Below are positions 7,227 to 14,100 of a stretch of 24,265 bases of DNA, piece after piece. Each line of letters opens with the position of its first letter. The stretch's first letter is position 1. Source of the stretch: Thermoplasmatales archaeon UBA447 (GTDB lineage Archaea; Thermoplasmatota; Thermoplasmata; Thermoplasmatales; Thermoplasmataceae). The stretch lies in NCBI GenBank assembly GCA_002503205.1, contig DARE01000024.1:1-24265 (forward strand), in the 5' to 3' direction. The notes beneath the pieces are model-generated. The model was not told the origin of the DNA and did not search any database. It worked only from the letters and a program-made list of their open reading frames with translations. Made by a program: the position numbers and the translations under genes.

Positions 7227-7907
7227 ATGCCTGCACCGGCCCATAAGGATGCTTTTGCAGAACTTCTGCTGGAATGGTACTTCGAGAACAGATACAGTTA
7301 TCCATGGAGGTATACAAACAATCCGTTTCTCGTTCTTGTATCGGAATTCCTGCTTCAGCAGACTAAATCAGATGATGCCGTTGAACCGTACAAAACTTTG
7401 ATCGGGAGTTACAGAAGTGTGGAGGAACTGGCCGAAGCTGACATCTCTTTTCTGAGGGAATTGTTCCAGAGGCTCGGCCTATTCTACAGAGCCGGCAGAC
7501 TCTTATCTGCTGCTAGATTCATTGTTTCAGAATACGGCGGTTTAGTTCCCAGCACAATTGAGGAGCTGCTTAGGATTCCAGGTGTTGGCCTCTACACAGC
7601 AAATGCAGTTATCTGCTTCGGATTCAGTAGAAGAGCTGCAGTTGTCGACACTAACGTAATAAGAATATACTCCCGGGTCTTCCAGCTTAAGTCATCGTAT
7701 TCACGGCCGAGGCAGGACCGGCGGATTTGGGAGTTTGCTGACAGCATGCTTCCGGATCACGGCTGTGCAGATTTCAACTATGCCCTGCTGGATTTCGGGA
7801 GATTAGTGTGCAGATCAAGGAACCCAAGATGCAGCGACTGCCCTCTGCAGAAACTATGCCTCTACAGGAAAACATCAAATCAAGAGTCGGCCGAAGCTTA
7901 TGCCTGA
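7227..7907 (+). CDS. Mig-like T/G mismatch DNA glycosylase (HhH-GPD, 4Fe-4S)
   Basis: The 226-residue protein from ATG 7227 belongs to the endonuclease III/MutY superfamily. The helix-hairpin-helix is LLRIPGVGLYTANAV (114-128), and catalytic Asp is D141 in VVDTNVIR. The cluster ligands C195-x6-C202-x2-C205-x5-C211 fit a 4Fe-4S loop. The position that is Lys in endonuclease III and Ser in MutY is Y123, exactly 18 residues before the Asp. This matches the thymine glycosylase Mig.MthI (Y126/D144), encoded beside a 5-methylcytosine restriction-modification system on a Methanothermobacter plasmid. Its role would be to remove thymine from T/G pairs left when 5-methylcytosine deaminates at high temperature. 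Two bases separate it from the methyltransferase stop, and its end overlaps the convergent AlkA-like gene by 10 bases. Confidence 0.85.
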   Translation: MPAPAHKDAFAELLLEWYFENRYSYPWRYTNNPFLVLVSEFLLQQTKSDDAVEPYKTLIGSYRSVEELAEADISFLRELFQRLGLFYRAGRLLSAARFIVSEYGGLVPSTIEELLRIPGVGLYTANAVICFGFSRRAAVVDTNVIRIYSRVFQLKSSYSRPRQDRRIWEFADSMLPDHGCADFNYALLDFGRLVCRSRNPRCSDCPLQKLCLYRKTSNQESAEAYA

Positions 7908-8542
7908 ATTGGCCCCTTAGGTTCTCCGTCTATTCCACGCCAGATGTACCAGACCGCTACACTCCTGAACGGCTTCCATTTTTCAGATATTCGAATGATT
8001 TCCCGGTCGTCAGGATGTTCCCCACTGCAGTAGAATTTTGAGATCCCCCTCCTAAGCCCAGCGTCCTGCAGGGGGAGTATGTCAAGCCTGTTCATGCTGA
8101 AAATCATAAACATCTGAGCGGTCCACACCCCGACCCCTCTTATTCTGGTCAGCTGTGTAAGCACCTCATCATCCGGCCTCGCGTTCAGCTCAGAGAGAAA
8201 ATCCCTATCAAGGGCGAACTTCTCCGAGATACCCCTAATATAGCTTTCCTTAGATGCTGAGATTCCTGATCGCCTGAACTGATGGTGGGTAAGATTCAGG
8301 ACGTTTTCAGGAGTTATACGGCCGCTCAGCTCCTGCGATAGCCTGCTGAATATTGATTCAGCCGCACGCCCGGAAAGCTGTTGGCTCACTACCGATCCTA
8401 TCAGGCTCACGTAGCGGTTTTCCTTCCTAGATAATGTGCATTTCCCAACAGCGTCGATTACGTCTGACAGAACCGGATCTGAAGCTTTAAGCTTCTCAAC
8501 AGCGGTCGTGAATATATTGATGGGGGGTATCTCTTCTTCCAT
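7898..8542 (-). CDS. AlkA-type DNA-3-methyladenine glycosylase
   Basis: The 214-residue protein from ATG 8542 (a TTG at 8587 would add 15 residues) is an HhH-GPD glycosylase that excises alkylated purines. It shows the family segment SLIGSVVSQQLSGRAAESIF (46-65), the helix-hairpin-helix LTRIRGVGVWTAQMF (131-145), and catalytic D160 in LPLQDAGLRRGI (156-167). It lacks the N-terminal TBP-like domain of E. coli AlkA and is of the short size typical of archaeal and Gram-positive relatives. No iron-sulfur cysteines are present. It converges on the Mig-like gene with a 10-base overlap, so two unrelated base-excision glycosylases meet tail to tail. It may be an ordinary repair gene marking the module edge. 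Confidence 0.85.
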   Translation of the reverse strand: MEEEIPPINIFTTAVEKLKASDPVLSDVIDAVGKCTLSRKENRYVSLIGSVVSQQLSGRAAESIFSRLSQELSGRITPENVLNLTHHQFRRSGISASKESYIRGISEKFALDRDFLSELNARPDDEVLTQLTRIRGVGVWTAQMFMIFSMNRLDILPLQDAGLRRGISKFYCSGEHPDDREIIRISEKWKPFRSVAVWYIWRGIDGEPKGPIQA

Positions 8543-8969
8543 GTCGCTGTAAAAACATAACGCTGACTGCACAAAAAGGTTTCCCAACAGCTGGCTCCCC
8601 CCGGCCGCTATTCCACGCTAATTTTGGAATTAAGGTTACTGCCGATAATGATATCTTGTAAGAAAAAACTATGATATTTCCCAGAAAGAGGGCTGACAAT
8701 TAATGACAGTATGCACGAAAAAACTTTCTGTTTACCTAAGAAACAGGAATGTTGTAGTTCATAGAGTGACAAAATATCAATTAACCATGACTAACTATAT
8801 TGCTCATCAGCTCGGATACAGCGGGCTGATGCGAAGTATAACATAAATAAAATAAGAATAAATTATAATAATAAAAGTTTGATTATTTGTTTAGTATTCG
8901 TTGTACGCCTATCAATTTCTTCTATTGATTTTAGAGTATGTCTTGTAAGATGGTAAGTTGGAGAAGTAA
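8543..8969. other. AT-rich intergenic stretch with a hairpin
   Basis: No gene is seen. The inverted repeat CATCAGC (8805-8811) and GCTGATG (8825-8831) could form a hairpin with a 13-base loop. It is followed by a strongly A/T-rich run (about 8838-8895), which may carry promoter elements for either flank or mark a junction. Confidence 0.45.
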
Positions 8970-9158
8970 ATGAGAGAGAAAACCATAATAGGCCTCATCG
9001 CGACAGTAATCACAGGTGCCTTAGCTATATCCGTAGTGCCTCTTCTGAGCGGTCCGCTAAATGCAATACAGCAGTATCCGTATTCAGGGGATGTCACTCT
9101 ATTGGTTGTGGTATCCGTGATATCTCTTGTGATAGGGCCCTTAATGATTCGTAGATAG
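8970..9158 (+). CDS. Small two-helix membrane protein
   Basis: The product is 62 residues starting MREKTIIGLIATVITGAL. Two hydrophobic helices are evident (about 5-30 and 42-59), joined by a polar loop NAIQQYPYSGD, with basic residues at both ends (RR at the C-terminus). A GGAG sequence (8960-8963) lies seven bases before the ATG, which supports translation. It is not recognised as a known family. An overlapping minus-strand frame (8912-9097) has no features. Its neighbour downstream is an AbrB-type protein on the same strand. It may be a small membrane accessory or toxin-like peptide, with no direct evidence for either. Confidence 0.55.
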   Translation: MREKTIIGLIATVITGALAISVVPLLSGPLNAIQQYPYSGDVTLLVVVSVISLVIGPLMIRR

Positions 9159-9350
9159 TGGGTTAAAACTTTGAACTTAAATACTAAAAATTTAACGGAA
9201 AGCTTTCATTCGAGAGCATTCCAATATTTTTTTATTTGCCAGTAAGAGTTGAACCGTGTGCCATCGGAGCGGGCTTTAACCATAGTGACCTTCTATGAAC
9301 GCTTACAGTTCAATGCTGTAACATTTAACTTAAGTTTTCTATACCAAAAG

Positions 9351-9509
9351 ATGCCGCAATTGCTGGATGTATCACATGTGTCAAAGAGAGGATCTTCCTT
9401 GAGGATAACGTTGCCTAAGGGAATCCGTGAAAAGCTTGGGCTCAAAGAAGAAGACATCGTGGGATTTTATGAAGATAATGGCAACATAATAATAAAAAAA
9501 ATTGAATAG
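9351..9509 (+). CDS. AbrB/MazE-type swapped-hairpin DNA-binding protein
   Basis: From ATG 9351 the protein is 52 residues: VSHVSKRGSSLRITLPKGI, then REKLGLKEEDIVGFYEDNG and a final strand NIIIKKIE. This is the SpoVT-AbrB swapped-hairpin fold found in archaeal regulators and MazE-type antitoxins. The frame is open back to 9249, but the extra 34 residues are not part of the domain. A TATA-like TTTAACTTAA (about 9323-9332) is about 25 bases before 9351, consistent with a leaderless start there. No toxin gene is adjacent on the same strand; the convergent neighbour is a glycosyltransferase 16 bases away. It is most likely a stand-alone transcription regulator. Confidence 0.75.
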   Translation: MPQLLDVSHVSKRGSSLRITLPKGIREKLGLKEEDIVGFYEDNGNIIIKKIE

Positions 9510-9525
9510 GTTATTTTGCTCCTTC

Positions 9526-10692
9526 TTAGCTGTCTCTCACAGATGCCTTTCTTATGACATCAAATTTGCTGGTATCTGGCGGATAAATGAGCGAATACCA
9601 TAGGGTAGCCGCCTCGTATATTGAGATCACGTATTGCAGAACGAGCATAACTGGCGAATATTTTCTGTTTGTCTGCAAAGCACCGTACTGATAGATGGCA
9701 AAATATGATGCTGTGTTGAACAGAGACATAACAAGTACGGGAACAGGCATTATCAATCTGAAGACGAGGGAATATATGACATACCCAATCCCAAATATTC
9801 CTGTCCATCCCACTATGTACCTGTAAAACAGAAACAGAACAAGTCTTGGTGAAATGTTCCACAGTTTCTTCCTTGCGTAAACAATTGCAGTAAGCCACCT
9901 CCTCCTCTGCTTGTAGAAGTCCCTTGCTGACAATGGCGGAGAGATGAATATATGATAAGGTATCCTCCCGAAGCCGTACTTCTGTGAGACCAGGTTTCCC
10001 ATAATCACATCATCGGCCCCATACGTAGCATAATCCCATCCAAATTCATACTCAATATCCGCCCTCACCACAAGGCCTTCACCATGCACAAACATTGCCT
10101 TGCCTTTTCTGTTGAAGTGTCTGCAATAGACATCACAGTCAGACACTCTTATGAAATCTGCAAGTGTTGACAGCAGATGTGCGCCATAGTCTCGAAGCCT
10201 TATCTCACCCTGCCCTGCCAGATCTCTCATTCCAAATACGTATCTGATGTAATCCTTCTCAACTATGGAATCGTCGTCCAGGTGCAGGATGTAGTCCCTT
10301 TTTCCGTAGCCCATTCTATGGAGTGTGTTTATGGCATAATGCAGGGCTCTAAGCTTTGTTTTGCTTTCATTTGGCGTCTCGTAACCGGACGGGACCGTAA
10401 TCTCCTGCGCAGCATACGTGTGCAGATCAACTTCTTCCTTTACTACAAAAATATCTATGTTCAGATTGTAGGACCTAAGTTTTCCAATTATGGAATCAAC
10501 CACTTCTGGATTCTGGCCATTGGTTGTTATTTCCACAGCAACCCTTCTTCCCTTCACGGGCTCAGGTACGCCGGAACTGTCAGAAAAAAACTTCTCATGG
10601 ATATTGGATATTATGCCTGCAAACTGCATGACAGCAATTGGAAAATAAATCAGAACGATGAATGTGAAAAAATACCAGATAAAAGGGAACAC
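9526..10692 (-). CDS. Membrane family 2 glycosyltransferase (processive, egghead-like)
   Basis: The protein has 388 residues from GTG 10692. An N-terminal membrane helix (about 4-28) precedes a GT-A catalytic domain: KTKLRALHYAI (111-121), the metal/nucleotide-sugar motif HLDDDS (137-142), acidic GADD (225-228), and QRRRW (262-266), the QxxRW motif of processive beta-glycosyltransferases. Several C-terminal helices follow (about 285-330 and 345-368). This layout resembles cellulose/hyaluronan-synthase-like enzymes and animal egghead proteins, which transfer a sugar from a nucleotide donor at the membrane. The substrate is unknown; a surface glycan or glycolipid is plausible. The GTG directly abuts the stop of the RHH gene upstream (TGA-GTG), so the two are probably one transcription unit under RHH control. 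Confidence 0.85.
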   Translation of the reverse strand: MFPFIWYFFTFIVLIYFPIAVMQFAGIISNIHEKFFSDSSGVPEPVKGRRVAVEITTNGQNPEVVDSIIGKLRSYNLNIDIFVVKEEVDLHTYAAQEITVPSGYETPNESKTKLRALHYAINTLHRMGYGKRDYILHLDDDSIVEKDYIRYVFGMRDLAGQGEIRLRDYGAHLLSTLADFIRVSDCDVYCRHFNRKGKAMFVHGEGLVVRADIEYEFGWDYATYGADDVIMGNLVSQKYGFGRIPYHIFISPPLSARDFYKQRRRWLTAIVYARKKLWNISPRLVLFLFYRYIVGWTGIFGIGYVIYSLVFRLIMPVPVLVMSLFNTASYFAIYQYGALQTNRKYSPVMLVLQYVISIYEAATLWYSLIYPPDTSKFDVIRKASVRDS

Positions 10693-10842
10693 TCAGATCC
10701 TCTCCCTCTTCAGGCTTCTCCTCACTGCTTCAAGAATGAACTCCTGCCTTGACCTGTACCCGCCCTCCCTGATGGCATTCTCTATCTTTCTCTCGAGTTC
10801 CTCTGTTATCTTCAGAAGTATCTGCACGTTGTTTGCGGTCAT
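10693..10842 (-). CDS. RHH (CopG/Arc-like) regulator upstream of the glycosyltransferase
   Basis: This 49-residue protein from ATG 10842 reads MTANNVQILLKITEELERKI, then a helix-turn-helix with GGYRSRQEFILEAVRRSL. A beta strand (VQILLKI) followed by two helices is the ribbon-helix-helix fold, which binds DNA as a dimer with strands in the major groove. Its stop is immediately followed by the GTG of the glycosyltransferase. An 18-base palindrome lies 11 bases upstream of the start and overlaps the TATA position, so it probably represses its own operon. A second RHH gene diverges from it at 10930 and shares the QILLK strand. Confidence 0.8.
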   Translation of the reverse strand: MTANNVQILLKITEELERKIENAIREGGYRSRQEFILEAVRRSLKRERI

Positions 10843-10853
10843 AGTTAATACTG

Positions 10854-10871
10854 AAATATCTTGAGATATTT
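10854..10871. promoter_or_regulatory. 18-bp operator palindrome overlapping the RHH promoter
   Basis: AAATATCT-TG-AGATATTT is a perfect dyad with a two-base centre. On the minus strand the TATA-like TTAAATAT falls inside it, 25-30 bases before ATG 10842. A bound RHH dimer or tetramer would block TBP, which suggests autorepression of the RHH-glycosyltransferase unit. Confidence 0.65.
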
Positions 10872-10929
10872 AATTCATGTCTTCAGATATGCATGATATC
10901 GCTTGCCATGGCAAATTTAATCAGTTTCA

Positions 10930-11145
10930 ATGGCTTGGGTATCGGGAGATATCTTGGTCAAGAGGGAAAGGCTCACATCTGTGGGTTCAAAACAGATACT
11001 GCTGAAGCTGCCCGAAGGTATGTACAGCGAGATCATGCGGCTGGTGGACGAGAAGAAGATGTGGCAGTCAATTCAGGACTTCATCAGGGATGCCATAATG
11101 GCAGAACTCAGGAGGCAGGAGCCGGATTCAGGGAAGGATGAGTGA
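10930..11145 (+). CDS. RHH DNA-binding protein, divergent partner
   Basis: The product is 71 residues from ATG 10930, but the first conserved strand is SKQILLKLPEGMYSEIM (about 20-36), so a start at TTG 10954 is possible; a TATA-like AAATTTAAT near 10911-10919 fits that later start better. A turn and second helix follow (SIQDFIRDAIMAEL). The fold is ribbon-helix-helix, likely a transcription regulator. It diverges from the RHH gene at 10693-10842 with a short shared promoter region. The next gene begins three bases after its stop, so it probably controls an operon with the 201-aa protein. Confidence 0.7.
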   Translation: MAWVSGDILVKRERLTSVGSKQILLKLPEGMYSEIMRLVDEKKMWQSIQDFIRDAIMAELRRQEPDSGKDE

Positions 11146-11148
11146 CTA

Positions 11149-11754
11149 ATGCCGCCGGCCAAGAGTGAGAACATAAGACTGGAGTTCCGGCACCATGGGC
11201 ACATGGGCTCAGTTCGTGTAAAAGTGAGCAGGAACCATGGGGTGCTGTCGTCCGGTTTCACAGCAATAGACGGAAGGTTCACCGACAGTATGGTGAGGGG
11301 CTTCCCCGTAATGAAGGCAGAGGTGAACTTCGAGGGTTCAGGCTATGAGGCCTTGTTTGGATGGCTGCAGATCATATCCCATGATTACGGAAGGGGTGAG
11401 GAGGAATTCTCCGTTGACATTGCCGATCAGTTCAGAGAATTCATGAATCCGTTCTGCTACTACGGCTATAAGCCCGCAATGTATGATGCCCCAAGACATT
11501 CTGCACCAGGACTCAGAAAGTGGAAGTCGTACACGTTTCTCTGCCCACTGTCTCTGTCCAACAGGGAGGAGTACAGGAAGATCACACCGCTGGCAGGTTT
11601 CACATGGGGATATACCATGTCCCAGGGGAAACCTGAGAACATTCTGGAACCCATGCCTGCGAGCAGGGATGATTGGAATCTGGTTAGAAGGAATGTTGCT
11701 TCATATTATTCGCAGTGGCAGTTCATGGACATGCAGGTGCCGGATATCCGGTGA
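11149..11754 (+). CDS. Conserved-looking 201-aa protein of unknown function
   Basis: The protein is 201 residues starting MPPAKSENIRLEFRHHGHMG. It is rich in aromatic residues and beta-prone segments (VRVKVSRNHGVLSSGFTAID, then VMKAEVNFEGSGYEALFGWL), with several histidines near the N-terminus (H15, H16, H18) and a C-terminal helix with SYYSQWQFMDMQVPD. No signal peptide, membrane helix or cysteine pair is seen. I do not recognise the family. It follows the RHH gene by three bases and uses the same codon style, so it is probably a cargo or maintenance protein of a mobile element. A 4-base-centred dyad spans its stop codon. Confidence 0.6.
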   Translation: MPPAKSENIRLEFRHHGHMGSVRVKVSRNHGVLSSGFTAIDGRFTDSMVRGFPVMKAEVNFEGSGYEALFGWLQIISHDYGRGEEEFSVDIADQFREFMNPFCYYGYKPAMYDAPRHSAPGLRKWKSYTFLCPLSLSNREEYRKITPLAGFTWGYTMSQGKPENILEPMPASRDDWNLVRRNVASYYSQWQFMDMQVPDIR

Positions 11755-11759
11755 TATCC
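11742..11759. repeat. Dyad spanning the stop codon of the 201-aa gene
   Basis: GGATATC-CGGT-GATATCC is a perfect 7-base inverted repeat. It includes the TGA of the upstream gene, so it could act as a 3' hairpin or as a binding site ahead of the next promoter. Confidence 0.5.
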
Positions 11760-11808
11760 ATCACGGCTTAAATTCTCTTTTTCTCATTTTGCAGCGAGAT
11801 AGGACGGC

Positions 11809-11815
11809 TTTTATA
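11809..11815 (+). promoter_or_regulatory. TATA box of the 11839 gene
   Basis: TTTTATA is centred about 27 bases before ATG 11839 with no Shine-Dalgarno sequence in between, indicating a leaderless two-gene transcript. Confidence 0.6.
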
Positions 11816-11838
11816 CCGTACATATCTGAAGCGTTACA

Positions 11839-12033
11839 ATGAATGTGAAAGGAACACTTGTCAACATTGATGACGCCGTGATCAATGCGGCTAGAAGCGA
11901 GGGCTACAGGAAGGGATGGAATGACAGGAAGCTCCACGATTCAGGCATAATTGAAGATGCAATGAAGGAATCCAGGAACTTCAGGGAGTTCATTGCTGCA
12001 CTCAGGGAAAGAATGGAGATGCTAGAGGAGTGA
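11839..12033 (+). CDS. Small helical protein of unknown function
   Basis: The product is 64 residues starting MNVKGTLVNIDDAVINAARS. It is predicted to be mostly helical, with a charged middle (EGYRKGWNDRKLHD) and a C-terminal amphipathic helix FREFIAALRERMEMLEE that could form a coiled coil. The TATA box placement fixes the start. The next gene begins four bases after its stop, so the two form an operon. The family is not recognised. By size and setting it resembles the small regulatory or partner proteins of archaeal plasmids. Confidence 0.6.
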   Translation: MNVKGTLVNIDDAVINAARSEGYRKGWNDRKLHDSGIIEDAMKESRNFREFIAALRERMEMLEE

Positions 12034-12037
12034 TACG

Positions 12038-12247
12038 ATGGCCAGAAGAAACCCATTCACCAAGGAATACGACACCGGCAGGAAGGACCAGTATGACATT
12101 GATTATTCAATATTCAGGAAAGCCGTAGAGGAAACTCAGACCAGGGAGGAACTGATCAAATATCTGGAAGAACGTTTTTCCTACGTTATATCAAGAATAG
12201 CCGACGAGAATGCCAGGGAACTCATGGAGGAACTCGAACTGGCATGA
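12038..12247 (+). CDS. Small charged helical protein, operon partner
   Basis: The product is 69 residues starting MARRNPFTKEYDTGRKDQYD. A basic, polar N-terminus is followed by two acidic amphipathic helices (FRKAVEETQTREELIKYLEE and a second containing ENARELMEELELA). Its start lies four bases after the stop of the 64-aa gene, with GAGGAG (12025-12030) as a likely ribosome site. No known domain is recognised. The 64-aa and 69-aa pair has similar C-terminal charged helices and could interact. The gene converges on the AT-rich defence region 68 bases downstream. Confidence 0.6.
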   Translation: MARRNPFTKEYDTGRKDQYDIDYSIFRKAVEETQTREELIKYLEERFSYVISRIADENARELMEELELA

Positions 12248-12315
12248 TGTGAATTTCCTTATTATCTCGACTATTACTGTGCTCTCCAGTTCTCCTTGGT
12301 AGATTCAATATGAAC

Positions 12316-12720
12316 CTAAGGGAAAGCCAATGAATTCACTTTATAATATCTGTACTTAGGTTGATCCAACCAATAATTGATTTTTCCATCCTTTCCCGTA
12401 TTGGAGGATATCTCTTTCCTAACATACTGCATATCAAGCTTGTAATAAGAAACCTCGGCCTCATAAACGCCAACACAGACAACAAGGTAATCAAACTTAC
12501 TTGTTATTTCAAAATCAGAAGAAAATGGAACTGGATCCAGATTCGTTAGTGCTTTTACCATTACATAAACATCTTCATCGTCTTTGTGAATTACAATGTG
12601 GCCGAATTTTGATGCAGATGTGTCAATTTCAACATTATTTCCATTCTTCGATAGATCGTAGGCAGCTTTGTAAAGGCCAATCCTATGGGTTATGAAATTG
12701 TTTTTGCCCTGTTTGTCCAT
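12316..12720 (-). CDS. 134-aa unknown downstream of the DpdA-like gene (nuclease-like fold?)
   Basis: The protein is 134 residues starting MDKQGKNNFITHRIGLYKAA. A helix KAAYDLSKNGNNVEID (18-33) followed by strands GHIVIHKDDED (40-50) and VYVMVKAL (51-58) and a later strand YLVVCVGVY has the outline of a restriction-endonuclease fold. K56 sits where the ExK lysine would be. The expected acidic residues are replaced (H41 and M54), so it would be inactive or a different fold. It begins 10 bases after the DpdA-like stop and shares its transcript, which suggests a dedicated partner. No known Dpd protein is recognised in it. Confidence 0.6.
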   Translation of the reverse strand: MDKQGKNNFITHRIGLYKAAYDLSKNGNNVEIDTSASKFGHIVIHKDDEDVYVMVKALTNLDPVPFSSDFEITSKFDYLVVCVGVYEAEVSYYKLDMQYVRKEISSNTGKDGKINYWLDQPKYRYYKVNSLAFP

Positions 12721-12730
12721 ATGAAGTTAG

Positions 12731-13933
12731 TCACTGAATTACTTTAACCTTTTCGTCCTTTGATTTGTCCGTATCATTTAGCCAGCCCTTAAGTTGAGAA
12801 AGCTGTTCCCCAATTTTTCCAGCGGCTCTTTTAATATCCAATTCTACCGGTACAATAGACTGGTAGTTTTTACCGCCAAGCAAGAAAACTTCATCATATC
12901 TTAATGCTAGGTTTTGAAAATCCGATGCATAAACGTTCCCGTAAATTTTGGCAGATTCGGTGTCCATCAGTAGGTCATATGGACTTATTTTATCCTTTGA
13001 ATCAATGAGTCCGTACTTTGCAGATATTATTTTGACATCAAGATGGTTGTTACCTGTTTTCAGATATTTCCTTACCATCCTAAATGTTGGACCATCATAG
13101 ACGTTAATGGCCTTGCCAGGTCCATCTTTCTTCACCTTGCCACAGGCCATAATTAATAGTCTTTTTGCCTTATTATTTGGCTTAATATTTGTATAATCAT
13201 TGTTTTTACTTTCACTTTCATGAAGGGGCTTAAGCACATTTTCAATGACGTATTTTCTTGTCTGATCAAACCTGTCATTTTTTGCATCTGCTTGTGCCTT
13301 GTTATACTTGAAGATCCATCCCTTGTAGTCGGAGGCCCATACCCCAATCTCGTTAAAAAACTGAAGCCTCTTTCTGTTGAATACCCCTAAAGGGAAGAGT
13401 TTTTCGTCAGGAAATTCCGTTCGTATTGCCCGGAGTACATTCTTTAACATCACATCATGTTTAACCTTCACCAAGCGAACGTGTTTTGGTATCTTGTCAA
13501 GTAGCCCTCCAATTGCAACGATTTCTAAGCCCAGGTTTTTCTGTTCTCGAAAACTTTGTATATATTCTGCTACTGATTTGCCCTGGGCAACGCCAACCAA
13601 TTGAAATTTGTATTTTCCCTTCTTATGTTCTCTTAATGCCATTTTAGCACTTTCAAGTGTTTTTTCCCGATCTCTGTAAAAATCTTTTATAATTCCGTAA
13701 TCAACTCTCATTTCGCTATATGCTGAGAAAATTTCCTTGTAACCTTGATCATTTTTTTGGTATATTCCTGAATCCCCTATCTTGAAAGCTGCCAAATCGA
13801 ATTCTGCGAACTGCTTCTTAAAATTGCGAGTTGTAAATGCATGGGCCAGGATTCCAAACTCTCCCTTATTCTCCGTAAGTCCACCAAGTATCCGGAGAGA
13901 AGCCGGTCTGTCGACAACGAAGAGAGGAATCAT
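12731..13933 (-). CDS. DpdA-like guanine transglycosylase with DUF6884-like C-domain
   Basis: The protein has 400 residues from ATG 13933. Residues 1-235 follow the tRNA-guanine transglycosylase barrel: KIGDSGIYQ (51-59, cf. DSGGFQ in TGT, D54), DYGIIKDF (78-85), QLVGVAQGKS (111-120, cf. VQG), IVAIGGLL (138-145, cf. the aIGG loop), and PLGVFNRK...GVWASDYKGW (181-206), where D202 occupies the nucleophile position. DpdA proteins swap guanine in DNA for preQ0. Residues 257-370 (LLIMACGKVKKDG, VYDGPTF, IISAKYGLI, YDLLMD) resemble DUF6884. The PUA and zinc elements of tRNA enzymes are absent, so DNA is the likelier substrate. Host archaeosine synthesis could supply preQ0. The gene has its own TATA box and lies next to helicase and PLD genes. 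Confidence 0.7.
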   Translation of the reverse strand: MIPLFVVDRPASLRILGGLTENKGEFGILAHAFTTRNFKKQFAEFDLAAFKIGDSGIYQKNDQGYKEIFSAYSEMRVDYGIIKDFYRDREKTLESAKMALREHKKGKYKFQLVGVAQGKSVAEYIQSFREQKNLGLEIVAIGGLLDKIPKHVRLVKVKHDVMLKNVLRAIRTEFPDEKLFPLGVFNRKRLQFFNEIGVWASDYKGWIFKYNKAQADAKNDRFDQTRKYVIENVLKPLHESESKNNDYTNIKPNNKAKRLLIMACGKVKKDGPGKAINVYDGPTFRMVRKYLKTGNNHLDVKIISAKYGLIDSKDKISPYDLLMDTESAKIYGNVYASDFQNLALRYDEVFLLGGKNYQSIVPVELDIKRAAGKIGEQLSQLKGWLNDTDKSKDEKVKVIQ

Positions 13934-13959
13934 ACTGGCCTACAGAAGACCCACTATTC

Positions 13960-13970
13960 ATTTAAAAGTT
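13960..13970 (-). promoter_or_regulatory. TATA box of the DpdA-like gene
   Basis: On the minus strand ACTTTTAAATG is centred about 31 bases before ATG 13933. The 167-base gap upstream, also containing a CTATAAAATG further out, shows that this gene and the 134-aa gene form a transcript separate from the five-gene helicase operon. Confidence 0.6.
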
Positions 13971-14100
13971 TTCAACGATGAAAAATTAACATGAATTTGC
14001 TTTTCTACGCATTTTATAGCAGATTTGTTTAGCTCAAATAATTGTTGTTGACTCAATACGTGGTTATCTTTATTCCAACCTGAAACACAAAAATGCTAGT

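Noticed and set aside
7227..7907. MutY adenine glycosylase
   Set aside because: The catalytic-pocket position is Tyr (Y123) as in Mig, there is no C-terminal MutT-like domain, and the gene is attached to a 5mC methyltransferase.
10177..10752. 191-aa plus-strand open frame
   Set aside because: It lies antisense to the glycosyltransferase and RHH genes, both strongly supported by motifs.
12731..13933. Archaeal tRNA-guanine transglycosylase (arcTGT) for archaeosine
   Set aside because: The protein is shorter than arcTGT, lacks visible PUA and zinc elements, diverges in motif wording, and sits among defence genes.
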